64,000 bases of DNA. Source: Anaerolineales bacterium HSG24 (lineage in GTDB: Bacteria > Chloroflexota > Anaerolineae > 4572-78 > J111). The notes under the pieces were generated by a model that worked only from the letters and a program-made list of their open reading frames with translations, had not been told where the DNA came from and ran no database searches. Location: positions 1 to 64,000 of the forward strand of contig JAUCGB010000004.1 in NCBI GenBank assembly GCA_030377895.1, read 5' to 3'. This document shows, one piece after another, positions 8,776 through 16,256 of this stretch (position 1 is its first letter; each line of letters starts with the position of its first letter). The position numbers and the translations under genes are program-made.

Positions 8776-9072
8776 ATGAGCAAACAATTGCAAGAAACTA
8801 TTATCTTTGCTCAACAGCTATCTCCTGTTGAGCAAATGGAGTTGATTAAAACGCTCTTTCAAAGCCTAATTGCTCAACCATTGGAAAAACTTACCCTTGT
8901 TGACACGATTTTGCAACTATTACGGGATGCCTTTTATGATTCAGAAGCGTCTCCGTTTGAACAACGTATCCCTAATGAAATTACCGAACAAACTTTTTTG
9001 GACTCTGATGATGGACAGAATATTGTTCAGTGTGAAGACAGCCAAGATATGTTTGAGAAGTTGGGAATTTGA
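8776..9072 (+). CDS. RelB/DinJ-like antitoxin
   Basis: A 98-residue acidic protein. The N-terminal part (ETIIFAQQLSPVEQMELIKTLF) is a helical segment like those of addiction-module antidotes. The C-terminus (IPNEITEQTFLDSDDG to DMFEKLGI) matches the toxin-wrapping tail of RelB/DinJ antitoxins paired with YafQ. The stop TGA (9070-9072) overlaps the ATG of the toxin gene (9072-9074). As the toxin is frameshifted, this antitoxin may now be an orphan. Confidence 0.75.
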   Translation: MSKQLQETIIFAQQLSPVEQMELIKTLFQSLIAQPLEKLTLVDTILQLLRDAFYDSEASPFEQRIPNEITEQTFLDSDDGQNIVQCEDSQDMFEKLGI

Positions 9073-9340
9073 TGCGTAAGCCAAGTTTTACTAAACGGTT
9101 TCAGAAAGATTTGAAATGGATGCAAAAACGGGGTAAAAAGACACAGAAAATAAAAGTTGTCATGACCAAATTGATTGCTGAGGAACCGTTAGAGAAACGT
9201 TATCGAGACCATCTATTAATCGGGAACTACCAAGGTCGTAGGGAATGCCACATTGAACCGGACTGGTATTGATTTACAAACTGGACGAGAATACGATTCT
9301 GTTTGAAAGAACTGGCACACATTCTGACCTGTTTAAGTAA
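9072..9340 (+). pseudogene. YafQ-like mRNA interferase toxin, frameshifted
   Basis: From the ATG at 9072 the frame reads MRKPSFTKRFQKDLKWMQKR and continues to RECHIEPDWY, then stops at 9270-9272. One base out of phase, the very next bases read LIYKLDENTILFERTGTHSD followed by LFK and a stop at 9338-9340. That is exactly the expected continuation of YafQ after EPDW. A single missing base near 9268 therefore splits the gene. The lost part holds the counterparts of the E. coli YafQ catalytic His87 and Phe91. The product as read should be inactive, unless the lesion is a sequencing error. Confidence 0.85.
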
Positions 9341-9749
9341 AATTTGCCCCATACTCCTGTTCAATGATATAATTGAGTCTAATTTGATAATTAGGATGGC
9401 AAAGATGCCAAAAAGAAAAAAGCCCCTGCCACAAGGGCTAAGGCTTCTCGGATGGGGAGCTAGATTACAAACCGCATGGGCGGGGCAATTCACTCAGAAA
9501 GATTCATTACACTTAAAAGTAACAAAACAACACAATTTGTATGTTCACCCAACCAGACATGGCTTGCATTTGCGCGGGCGGTTTGAGTTGGCCTTTTTAT
9601 TTGGCGCAGTATAGGTCGAGCGGTTGGTTTTGTCAAGCGAGTCGTGGGCTTGGCATGCTGATGGTTGCGACTAACTCAAAACGTTAATCATCTCTTATTA
9701 TTCAGGTATTTAGAATATAAAAACAATTAAGTTTACGAAGGAGATAGTT
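9341..9749 (+). other. Gap with promoter-like block, no convincing gene
   Basis: TTGCCC (9344-9349) and TATAAT (9368-9373) are 18 bases apart, and the block resembles the promoter at 8652-8680. Downstream lies a small GC-rich stem (agcccctgccacaagggct). The open frame across this stretch starts inside the broken toxin gene and shows no recognisable domain, so I do not call it. A small RNA is possible but not supported further. Confidence 0.35.
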
Positions 9750-10337
9750 GTGAAATTTAAGGATTTTAAAAAGAGATTATTTGATTTATCCGCTAAAATT
9801 CCTGATCAAATAAATAATTTGGAAACGGAAGAAGCTACTAAACATGTCATCATGATACCTTTTTTAGCCATACTTGATTATAATACATCCAATATCAATG
9901 AGGTTGTTCCTGAGCTTACGGCTGATATTGCTGGTAAAAAAGGAGAAAAGGTTGATTATGGCCTCAAAATAAATGATAAAGTTGTTATATTAGTTGAATG
10001 TAAAAAAACTAGAGTCAAATTGACCTTAAAACAAACCGCTCAATTGGCTCGCTATTTTCATGCCGATGATGATGCAAAAATTGCCATTTTAACTAATGGT
10101 ATTAATTACCGATTTTTCACAGATTTGGATAGAGACAACAAATTAGATAAAACACCATTTTTTGAGTTTGATATAACTAACCTTAACGATCGCCAACTCA
10201 ATATCCTATATTTGTTTGCCAAAAATAACTTCAACGAGGGGATTGTTCGCGAAAAAGCTCAAGAGTTGGTGTATAGGAAGAAAATTCAGGAGGTTATGGC
10301 AAACGAGCTAAGTGATCCATCTGATGAATTCGTCTGA
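9750..10337 (+). CDS. HsdR_N-type nuclease domain, cut short by in-frame TGA
   Basis: A 195-residue reading frame preceded by GAAGGAGATAG. It matches the type I restriction R-subunit N-terminal nuclease domain (HSDR_N_2): EEATKHVIMIPFLAIL, then GEKVDYGLKI (Asp) and VVILVECKKT (Glu-x-Lys) of the PD-(D/E)XK fold, then QLARYFHA. It ends in SDPSDEFV and TGA. The same frame continues after the stop as FFLSEFHEGRKTRQMVSEF and runs into the next frame at 10380 with no shift. Homologs of this type usually have EFVRFF here, so TGA probably replaces CGA. The gene is most likely a nonsense-split piece of a 9750-11495 fusion gene. Confidence 0.85.
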   Translation: MKFKDFKKRLFDLSAKIPDQINNLETEEATKHVIMIPFLAILDYNTSNINEVVPELTADIAGKKGEKVDYGLKINDKVVILVECKKTRVKLTLKQTAQLARYFHADDDAKIAILTNGINYRFFTDLDRDNKLDKTPFFEFDITNLNDRQLNILYLFAKNNFNEGIVREKAQELVYRKKIQEVMANELSDPSDEFV

Positions 10338-10379
10338 TTTTTCCTTTCGGAATTTCATGAGGGTAGGAAAACACGTCAG

Positions 10380-11495
10380 ATGGTTAGTGAATTCCGTCCA
10401 CTTATCCAACTAGCTCTTTACCAACTATTTAGCAATCCTGATAATGAACATTTCAAACAGGCTCTTAAAGCCATGAAAAAGGCCGTTCCTCACGGTACTA
10501 GCGTGCCTGATGACAATGACGATGAGATTATTACCACTGAGGATGAGCAAACTGGTTATCAGATAGTCAAATCTATAGTGGGCAAAATTACTAATCCTGA
10601 AAGAGTTATTATTCGAGATACAAAAAGTTATTGTGGTGTATTACTTGATAACAATAATCGCAAAGCTATTTGTCGTCTTCATTTCAATCGTTCTCAAAAA
10701 TATCTAGGATTATTTGATGATTCTCGAAGTGAAACCAGAGTCCCGATCCAAACTGTTGATGAAATTCATAACTATGCCCGACAATTACAAGCCACGGTCA
10801 AATACCTCGACACCGATGAAAAAAGTGACGATTTAGAGATTGTTATTCGCTCTAAGCCTGATGATGAGTCGAGTGTGCTACTTTCAAGTGGAAGTACCAT
10901 TGCATTAACCAAAAGCAATCCCGGTCTCAATAAAATATCAATCGCTTTAGGTTGGAATGCTAAAGCTAGTGGTAATGATGATTTTGATCTTGACTCTAGT
11001 GTGTTCCTGTTGGGGCAGAACAACAAACTTTTGTCAGACAAACATTTTATATTCTACAACAATCTGACTGCTCCGAACGGTTCAATACAGCACATGGGTG
11101 ACAATTTGACAGGGAGCAATCAAGGTGACGATGAGGTAATCAATATTACCTTGAACAAACTGGATGCTCAGGTTATGCGGGTTGTTATCGCGGTCACAAT
11201 TCACGATGCTAAACAACGTCAACAGAATTTCGGCATGGTGAAAGATGCGTTCATTCGAGTTGTAAATTATGACAATAACAGAGAAATAGCCCGTTATAAT
11301 CTTACCGAAAATGTTAGTCTCAAGACGGCTATGTTTTTTGGTGAATTTTATCGTCTGCAAAACGATTGGAAGTTCCGAGCAATTGGGAAAAGCTATCCGG
11401 GAGGGCTGAATTCGATGCTCAAAGTATTTGGTAGCACATCAAATGTTGTATTAGAGAAGAGAAATTCTATATTCGATTGGTCAAATTTTTCTTAA
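10380..11495 (+). CDS. TerD-domain protein, C-terminal part of the split HsdR_N-TerD fusion
   Basis: A 371-codon frame in the same phase as the gene at 9750-10337; only 14 sense codons separate its first ATG from the TGA. No Shine-Dalgarno precedes that ATG, which supports a single ancestral gene. The first 30 residues finish the HsdR_N helper region (FRPLIQLALYQLF). Residues about 55-165 form a small beta-rich domain of unknown kind. Residues about 175-360 are a TerD domain (ISIALGWNAKAS, DFDLDSSVFLL, DDEVINITL, AMFFGEFYR, YPGGL), a calcium-binding fold of tellurite and stress-resistance loci. The nuclease-TerD fusion is unusual. Without readthrough or reinitiation this part would not be made. 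Confidence 0.8.
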   Translation: MVSEFRPLIQLALYQLFSNPDNEHFKQALKAMKKAVPHGTSVPDDNDDEIITTEDEQTGYQIVKSIVGKITNPERVIIRDTKSYCGVLLDNNNRKAICRLHFNRSQKYLGLFDDSRSETRVPIQTVDEIHNYARQLQATVKYLDTDEKSDDLEIVIRSKPDDESSVLLSSGSTIALTKSNPGLNKISIALGWNAKASGNDDFDLDSSVFLLGQNNKLLSDKHFIFYNNLTAPNGSIQHMGDNLTGSNQGDDEVINITLNKLDAQVMRVVIAVTIHDAKQRQQNFGMVKDAFIRVVNYDNNREIARYNLTENVSLKTAMFFGEFYRLQNDWKFRAIGKSYPGGLNSMLKVFGSTSNVVLEKRNSIFDWSNFS

Positions 11496-11654
11496 CTAGA
11501 AAACACAACCAATGAATCGAATACAACCGCATCAGAAATATCTCCAGTTATACCACAAAGTGGTGATGTTTTGCCCCAAAACCAAATATATTTATCAATT
11601 TTCGCCAGTCTTATTTTAATGGTTTTATTGTTAGGTAGCTGGTTAAAACGTTAG
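11496..11654 (+). other. In-frame extension with a membrane-anchor tail after the TerD stop
   Basis: Directly after the TAA at 11493-11495 the same frame stays open for 52 codons. It encodes an Asn/Thr-rich linker and then a hydrophobic tail (IYLSIFASLILMVLLLGSWL) with a basic end before TAG at 11652-11654. The terminator follows 20 bases later. Either the ancestral protein ended in a membrane anchor and TAA is a second nonsense mutation, or this is the tail of another lost gene. Confidence 0.45.
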
Positions 11655-11672
11655 AATTCACTCGTGTAATAA

Positions 11673-11708
11673 CCAAAAAGTCGACCTACACAGGTCGGCT
11701 TTTTTTAT
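11673..11708 (+). terminator. Intrinsic terminator
   Basis: AAAAAGTCGACCT, a four-base loop, and AGGTCGGCTTTTTTT form a stem (one G-T pair) with a T run. It ends the transcription unit of the HsdR_N-TerD gene. Confidence 0.8.
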
Positions 11709-11941
11709 TCATCCAGTTCTAGCTCATCTTTTGCTAACTGGTCAAGAGAAACATCAAACAAATGAGAGATTTTAAGCAACATAGCCAAGTTGGGTATTTT
11801 CTTACCTTTTTCCATTCGCCCCACATAACTACCGCTGACATCAAGAGCCTCACCAACCTCACCCTAAGGTTAGGCCAGATTTTCGTCGTAAAGCAAACAG
11901 TTTTTCTCCAAGTCGAAACGCGCAACTTATTTAGGACTCAT
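11705..11941 (-). pseudogene. XRE-family HTH regulator, frameshifted
   Basis: Read on the minus strand, the pieces MSPK, then SCAFRLGEKLFALRRKSG, then EVGEALDVSGSYVGRMEKGK and IPNLAMLLKISHLFDVSLDQ lie in different frames. Together they make a typical helix-turn-helix regulator of about 78 residues ending in DELELDE. Two one-base changes are needed: one missing A near 11930 and one extra base near 11868. The gene shares the terminator region with the convergent TerD gene. It looks like a decayed regulator; repeated sequencing error is the alternative. Confidence 0.75.
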
Positions 11942-12032
11942 TGCTAAACTTCTGTCGAATTTTAGCAATCTATAAAGTTTGACAAGCCGTCTGTTCTCCC
12001 TATCATGGGGATGTATCTTTTCAGGAATAAAC

Positions 12033-12114
12033 GGTAGTGGTGCAGATGTAGTGATCCGGAGTGCAGGCAAAGCAAGCTTTGCACTCCGAAATTCATTACT
12101 TGTGCAGGAGTACC
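12033..12114 (+). mobile_element. Family B MITE, copy 1 (82 bp)
   Basis: The ends are GGTAGTGGTGCAGATGTAGTG-like on the left and the imperfect inverted form ending GCAGGAGTACC on the right. The centre is a stem of GGAGTGCA and TGCACTCC type. It lies 14 bases ahead of gatC and shares its architecture with 43259-43351 and 61541-61627. No target duplication is visible at this copy. Confidence 0.75.
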
Positions 12115-12128
12115 GCTCGATTAACTAT

Positions 12129-12419
12129 ATGGCAAAGTTAACGATTCAGGATGTGGAAACGATTGCTGATTTGGCGAAATTGACTCTGACCGAGCAAGAA
12201 AAAACGATGTTTCAGGAGCAGTTATCGGCTATTTTAGGATATGCCGAGATGATTCAGCAGTTAGACACGACCGACGTTCCACCCATGACCAGTGCCATCC
12301 CCCTACACAATGTAATGCGGGTGGATGAGCGACAGATTAGCCTTAGCAATGAAGAAGCGTTGGCAAACGCACCGCAAGCCGGAGACGGTAGTTTTAAAGT
12401 TCGAGCCGTTCTCGACTAA
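12129..12419 (+). CDS. gatC: Aspartyl/glutamyl-tRNA amidotransferase subunit C
   Basis: A 96-residue protein, the usual GatC length: MAKLTIQDVETIADLAKLTL at the start, the helix ILGYAEMIQQLDTTDV, and the tail MRVDERQISLSNEEALANAP to DGSFKVRAVLD. The frame is open further upstream, but that part is encoded by the family B element and does not resemble GatC. The ATG at 12129 is therefore chosen even though no strong Shine-Dalgarno is visible. It stabilises the GatCAB complex that amidates misacylated Glu-tRNA(Gln) and Asp-tRNA(Asn). gatA follows after 26 bases; gatB is not in the window. Confidence 0.95.
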   Translation: MAKLTIQDVETIADLAKLTLTEQEKTMFQEQLSAILGYAEMIQQLDTTDVPPMTSAIPLHNVMRVDERQISLSNEEALANAPQAGDGSFKVRAVLD

Positions 12420-12445
12420 ATCTTTCTCTATCAGGAGCTTAAATA

Positions 12446-13909
12446 TTGGAACTGTACAAACTCACAATTCATGAAGCACAAGAAAAACTGCGCTACGGCG
12501 ACATCAGTTCGGTTGAGTTGACCGAAAGCGTCCTCGAACAGATTGAAGCGGTTGATGGTCAGGTGCGGGCCTATATCAGCACCCAACCAGAGTTGGCCTT
12601 GCAAATGGCTCGTTTTGCCGATGAGCGCAGGGCCACAGGTGAAGATAACCCGCTGTTGGGGATTCCGATTGGAATTAAGGACGCGATTGTGACACATGGC
12701 GTAACCACCACCGCCGGGTCGAAGATTCTAGAGAACTTTGTCCCGCCGTATGATGCTACTGCGGTGGCGAAACTGCGTCAAGCCGGAGCGGTTTTCGTCG
12801 GCAAATGTAACACCGACGAGTTTACGATGGGGTCATCCACTGAACATTCGGCTTTTCATCAGACCAACAATCCATGGGATTTGAATCGAGTTCCCGGTGG
12901 CAGTAGTGGCGGTAGTGCCGCGGCCACCGCGGCTTATGAAGCTCTGGCGGCATTAGGCACAGATACCGGCGGCAGTATCCGTCAGCCAGCCTCCTTTTGT
13001 GGCGTGGTCGGCTTAAAACCGACCTACGGACGGGTCAGTCGATATGGGCTGATTGCTCATGGATCTTCGTTAGACCAGCTTGGCCCACTGACCCGCGATG
13101 TTGAGGACGCGGCCATCATGCTCGGTTGTTTGGCTGGACATGATCCGCATGATGGGACAACCCTAACCCATGCTGTGCCGGATTATGTAGCCGAAATGAA
13201 ACAGGGTGACGACCTAAAAGGGGTTAAGGTTGGGGTTCCGCAAGAGTATTTTGTTGAGGGGCTTGATCAGGGTGTTTCGGAGACGATTCAAGCCGCTATC
13301 AAGCAACTTAAAACTTTGGGAGCTGAGATTATCGAGGTCTCGTTGCCTCATACCGAATACGGGATTCCGGTTTATTATATGATTGCTACCGCTGAAGCAT
13401 CGGCTAATCTGTCTCGATATGACGGAGTGCGCTACGGTTTGCGGGTTGATGGAGGGGACATGTGGAACACCTTCAATGAGACTCGTGAGGCTGGCTTTGG
13501 CCCTGAGGTCAAACGGCGAATCATGCTCGGTACCTATGCCTTATCTGCTGGATATTATGATGCCTACTACCTGAAAGCTCAGAAAGTTCGCACTTTAATA
13601 CGTCGTGATTTTGAGCAAGCGTTTGAACAGGTTGATGTGATGGTCGCCCCGACCGCGCCAACCGTGGCTTTTGAACTTGGCTCTAAAACTGACGATCCAT
13701 TAGAGATGTATCTGAGCGATACATTCACCATTACCCTGAATTTGGTTGGGGGATGTGGCTTGTCGGTGCCATGTGGTTTCTCTGAGGGCATGCCGGTCGG
13801 TTTGCAGATATTTGGCCCACCACTTGGCGAAAGTGCCATCTTAAAGGTCGCGCATCGGTACGAACAATCGACCAATTGGCATCAGCAGACCCCTTCTGCG
13901 CTAGGCTAA
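12446..13909 (+). CDS. gatA: Aspartyl/glutamyl-tRNA amidotransferase subunit A
   Basis: A 487-residue amidase-signature protein. The catalytic Lys lies in [10 protein letters not shown] (near residue 79), the Gly/Ser-rich stretch is [13 protein letters not shown], and the catalytic Ser is in [15 protein letters not shown]. It releases ammonia from glutamine for transamidation of Glu-tRNA(Gln)/Asp-tRNA(Asn) on GatB. The start is TTG at 12446, eight bases after AGGAG. An upstream ATG is absent in frame. The length matches the family. Confidence 0.97.
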   Translation: MELYKLTIHEAQEKLRYGDISSVELTESVLEQIEAVDGQVRAYISTQPELALQMARFADERRATGEDNPLLGIPIGIKDAIVTHGVTTTAGSKILENFVPPYDATAVAKLRQAGAVFVGKCNTDEFTMGSSTEHSAFHQTNNPWDLNRVPGGSSGGSAAATAAYEALAALGTDTGGSIRQPASFCGVVGLKPTYGRVSRYGLIAHGSSLDQLGPLTRDVEDAAIMLGCLAGHDPHDGTTLTHAVPDYVAEMKQGDDLKGVKVGVPQEYFVEGLDQGVSETIQAAIKQLKTLGAEIIEVSLPHTEYGIPVYYMIATAEASANLSRYDGVRYGLRVDGGDMWNTFNETREAGFGPEVKRRIMLGTYALSAGYYDAYYLKAQKVRTLIRRDFEQAFEQVDVMVAPTAPTVAFELGSKTDDPLEMYLSDTFTITLNLVGGCGLSVPCGFSEGMPVGLQIFGPPLGESAILKVAHRYEQSTNWHQQTPSALG

Positions 13910-14009
13910 TGATGCAACTTCCGGTCAATCCAGCCGTATAGACCTGTGAGCAATACAATTAAAAAATGTTCAAAAAATAAACAATTTACTGATTTGGAGG
14001 TAAATAATT

Positions 14010-14438
14010 ATGAAGTTAGATATGGGTAGTGTCTTAAAAGCAGGTGGTTTCGCCGCAGTGGCGGCAATATTGATGGGGGCGATAAGCGGTGGTATCGCCA
14101 TGATGCCTTTGGGTGATTTTTTAAATCTGGTTTTGGCTCCGTTCTATTGTTTTGGTGCGCTTCTTATTCCCATTGGGGCTGGCATGGCTTATGGCTATTT
14201 TGCCCCCGGTAAAGAGAATTTAGTCGAAGGCATTGTTGGTGGTGTGTTGACAGGTGGAGTGGCTGGTTTGTTATACGGCCTGATAAATGGAACGGTTACC
14301 ATGTTCACCGCAGGCGTAATGGATGGTCTTTTGATAACCGTCTCAACAGGCTGTATGTTTGCCCTTGGTGGCGTATTCTTTGGCGCGATTGGTGGGGTCA
14401 TCTGGCCTCAAATTCAGAATATGGTTGAAGGCAGATAA
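14010..14438 (+). CDS. Small Gly/Ala-rich membrane protein
   Basis: A 142-residue protein with about four hydrophobic segments (for example FAAVAAILMGAISGGIAMM, LVLAPFYCFGALLIPIG, and two Gly-rich helices after residue 70). It is preceded by TTGGAGG. The Gly-zipper pattern (GIVGGVLTGGVAGLLYG) resembles small membrane proteins of unknown function that are frequent in Chloroflexota. No catalytic motif is seen. The next gene encodes a lipoprotein on the same strand, with a hairpin between them. Confidence 0.75.
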   Translation: MKLDMGSVLKAGGFAAVAAILMGAISGGIAMMPLGDFLNLVLAPFYCFGALLIPIGAGMAYGYFAPGKENLVEGIVGGVLTGGVAGLLYGLINGTVTMFTAGVMDGLLITVSTGCMFALGGVFFGAIGGVIWPQIQNMVEGR

Positions 14439-14499
14439 CCTTCATCAACCTTAATTAATCTACAACAAATTAATCAAAAACAAATAAAGGAAAATTAAG

Positions 14500-14532
14500 A
14501 GAAATGCTTGGGCAAATTGCTCAAGCATTTCT
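14500..14532 (+). terminator. Hairpin after the small membrane protein gene
   Basis: AGAAATGCTTG and CAAGCATTTCT pair across a short loop. The T run is weak, so it may be an attenuator or simply a stabilising stem. Confidence 0.5.
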
Positions 14533-14546
14533 GTGGGTTTAAAGAT

Positions 14547-15626
14547 ATGTATACAAAACGTCATTTTTATCTAGTTGGTTTTTTGTTGATTGTCACACTA
14601 GGATGCGGTTTTTTAGGAGGAGAAGAACCTCCTACCGCCACGCCAGAGCGGGTCAAAATAGACCCATTGGTCACGGCAAAGGCACAGGATAACACAGAAA
14701 AGGTTGAACCAACCGCGACTATACTTGTCGCCAGTCCGTTGCCAAGTGGTGTATCTCTAACCTCCGGCTTGGATGAGTTGGCAAGTTATCGAGCTAATCT
14801 ATCCTTAAAACAGAACGATGGCATGATCAATATCATCAACGAGACGATGAACAGTTCTGGAAACAGTCATCTAACCGTTGAATCTGCGGGGATAAAGGTT
14901 GGTAATTTAAGCGAGACGAGTAATACCGAGGTGTATGTTTTGAACGGTACCGTTTACTTACGTTATGCTCCGGTTGAACCTTGGCTATGGCTACCAGAAG
15001 CAGAGAAGGGCCGAATCTACGTGCCGGATGCCACGGCTATAGCTGAGGTGGCTGGTTCGCTCCCCGTAGAGGGTATCCGTAACGCCGCCCCAGAGCAGGT
15101 CAATGGGGTCATGGCTGAACGGTATAATTTTACCGAAGAGGAGCGGAAGGGAGCGATTTGGGTTGCCGTCGATACGCCCGTTATTATCAAAATAGAGATG
15201 GTCAGCACAAATGATGATTCCTTGCGCTTGAATTATAATCTGATTTCCGAGCTTGATTCGTTTGTTTTGCCGACTGATCTGGAAAACGCGATGGCTCTGT
15301 TGCCCGATGCTCCAACCCCAGAGCCGTTCACCCTAGAAGTCAGCGAAAATTTGAGTAATCAAATTCCGATTATGGTCGATGCCGAGGAGCTATCGGTGAC
15401 AAATAGTACCGCCGATTATATAACCACCTCACCCCTTAATGATGTCGGTAACTTCTATTATAATGAGTTAGAGGCCGCGGGGTGGAAGGTTGACCCTAAT
15501 CTGAACGATACTGATGAGAGTAGAATCACCACCGGATACAGCAAAGAAGGGTATTATATGACTGTGCAGGGAGAACTTAATGTCGATGGTGTGGTCGCTA
15601 TCTCGGTTGTGGTTGAACAACAATAG
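14547..15626 (+). CDS. Putative lipoprotein, LppX/LolA-like fold
   Basis: The start is placed at ATG 14547 because MYTKRHFYLVGFLLIVTLGC is a clean lipoprotein signal with lipobox VTLGC; the upstream in-frame ATG would bury this signal. The mature part of about 340 residues begins with a Pro/Thr/Glu linker. Residues about 75-245 (ELASYRANLSLKQ, LRYAPVEPWLWLPE, GVMAERYNFTEEE) resemble LppX/LprG or LolA-like lipid-carrier lipoproteins. The C-terminal 90 residues repeat a small alpha/beta unit (YYNELEAAGWKVDP). It should sit on the outer face of the membrane. The function is unproven. Confidence 0.75.
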   Translation: MYTKRHFYLVGFLLIVTLGCGFLGGEEPPTATPERVKIDPLVTAKAQDNTEKVEPTATILVASPLPSGVSLTSGLDELASYRANLSLKQNDGMINIINETMNSSGNSHLTVESAGIKVGNLSETSNTEVYVLNGTVYLRYAPVEPWLWLPEAEKGRIYVPDATAIAEVAGSLPVEGIRNAAPEQVNGVMAERYNFTEEERKGAIWVAVDTPVIIKIEMVSTNDDSLRLNYNLISELDSFVLPTDLENAMALLPDAPTPEPFTLEVSENLSNQIPIMVDAEELSVTNSTADYITTSPLNDVGNFYYNELEAAGWKVDPNLNDTDESRITTGYSKEGYYMTVQGELNVDGVVAISVVVEQQ

Positions 15627-15671
15627 TAAAAAAAGTCTTACTACCCGACAAAAATTTTAGCCCAGACTAAT

Positions 15672-15884
15672 TACAGTCGTTCAGAAAATAATTTTCAATT
15701 CAAGACCAACCTTCCCGCAAGTTCAAAACTTGCGGGAAGGGGCTATCAACTTAACGTGCGACAGATAATATCGTAACACAGTCTTTAGACTGTGCGGCAC
15801 AGGCTGAAGCATGTGCTACATATCTCGGCTTACGTTGATAGCCCGGGAAGGTAACGACTGAAAATGTTTATCTGAACAACTATA
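15672..15884. mobile_element. Family C element inside family D, itself interrupted
   Basis: The ends TACAGTCGTTCAGA and TCTGAACAACTATA are imperfect inverted repeats. The uninterrupted copy at 63753-63854 aligns in reverse complement. Compared with other family D copies (…ctaattaacacag…), the element enters at TA and leaves TA on both sides, as expected for IS630/Tc1-type movement. The hairpin CTTCCCGCAAGTT/AACTTGCGGGAAG forms the core and is the target of the family A copy. Confidence 0.75.
15741..15843 (+). mobile_element. Family A 103-bp MITE, copy 2 (innermost of the nest)
   Basis: GGCTATCAAC at the left and GTTGATAGCC at the right delimit 103 bp. The exact 8-bp repeat CGGGAAGG flanks it at 15733-15740 and 15844-15851. 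Removing the element plus one repeat restores the intact family C sequence seen at 63753-63854. Confidence 0.95.
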
Positions 15885-16171
15885 ACACAGAGTAACACAG
15901 AGGGACACAGAGTTTCACAGAGAAAAAACGAGTTATTCTTTCCTCTGTGAAACTCTGTGTCCTCTGTGTTACTGTTTTAACTTTCTCGAAACCAGTTTGT
16001 CGGGTAGCAAGAAAAAAGTCGGTAGTGTGGCCATGTTGACTGATGACCATGTCACTCTGAACATAACGAAGTGGAATGAAGAGTTTAATAGCAAATTTAC
16101 CCTCAAGAAACATACCTATTCTCGAACTTCTCGAACAGACCATTAAAATGTAGGTATTTTCAAAAAAGGGC

Positions 16172-16228
16172 TTGACAAATGCTTAGTACTGGAGTATACT
16201 GTTAAAACTTCTCGGAAGCGTTTCCGAG
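16172..16228 (+). promoter_or_regulatory. Promoter and operator of the LacI-family regulator
   Basis: TTGACA (16172-16177) and TATACT (16195-16200) are 17 bases apart. The palindrome CTCGGAAGCGTTTCCGAG at 16211-16228 follows the -10 box, with the LacI-family core GGAAGCGTTTCC. The matching core in front of the transport operon points to autoregulation. Confidence 0.8.
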
Positions 16229-16256
16229 TAAGTAAAAGAAGAAAAGGAACAGTAAT

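Larger units (their letters stand above)
15637..16011. mobile_element. Family D element carrying nested family C and A elements
   Basis: The left end is CTTACTACCCGACA (15637-15650) and the right end is TGTCGGGTAGCAAG (to 16011). An exact 8-bp repeat, AAAAAAGT, flanks it at 15629-15636 and 16012-16019. The inner part at 15885-15970 is the CACAGAG long hairpin typical of the family. A family C element (15672-15884) interrupts it, which itself holds a family A element. Confidence 0.85.

Noticed and set aside
9303-9614. 103-codon open frame after the toxin gene
   Set aside because: Its start is within the broken toxin gene, in the frame of the truncated product, and no domain or ribosome site supports it.
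10335-10340. TGA as a selenocysteine codon
   Set aside because: No plausible SECIS-like stem was seen directly after it, and an Arg is expected at this place.
11979-12128. N-terminal extension of gatC in the same open frame
   Set aside because: It is encoded mostly by the family B element and has no GatC similarity; the ATG at 12129 gives the normal protein.
15885-15970. CACAGAG repeats as a possible CRISPR or microsatellite
   Set aside because: They form the two arms of one hairpin bounded by family D ends; there are no unique spacers.
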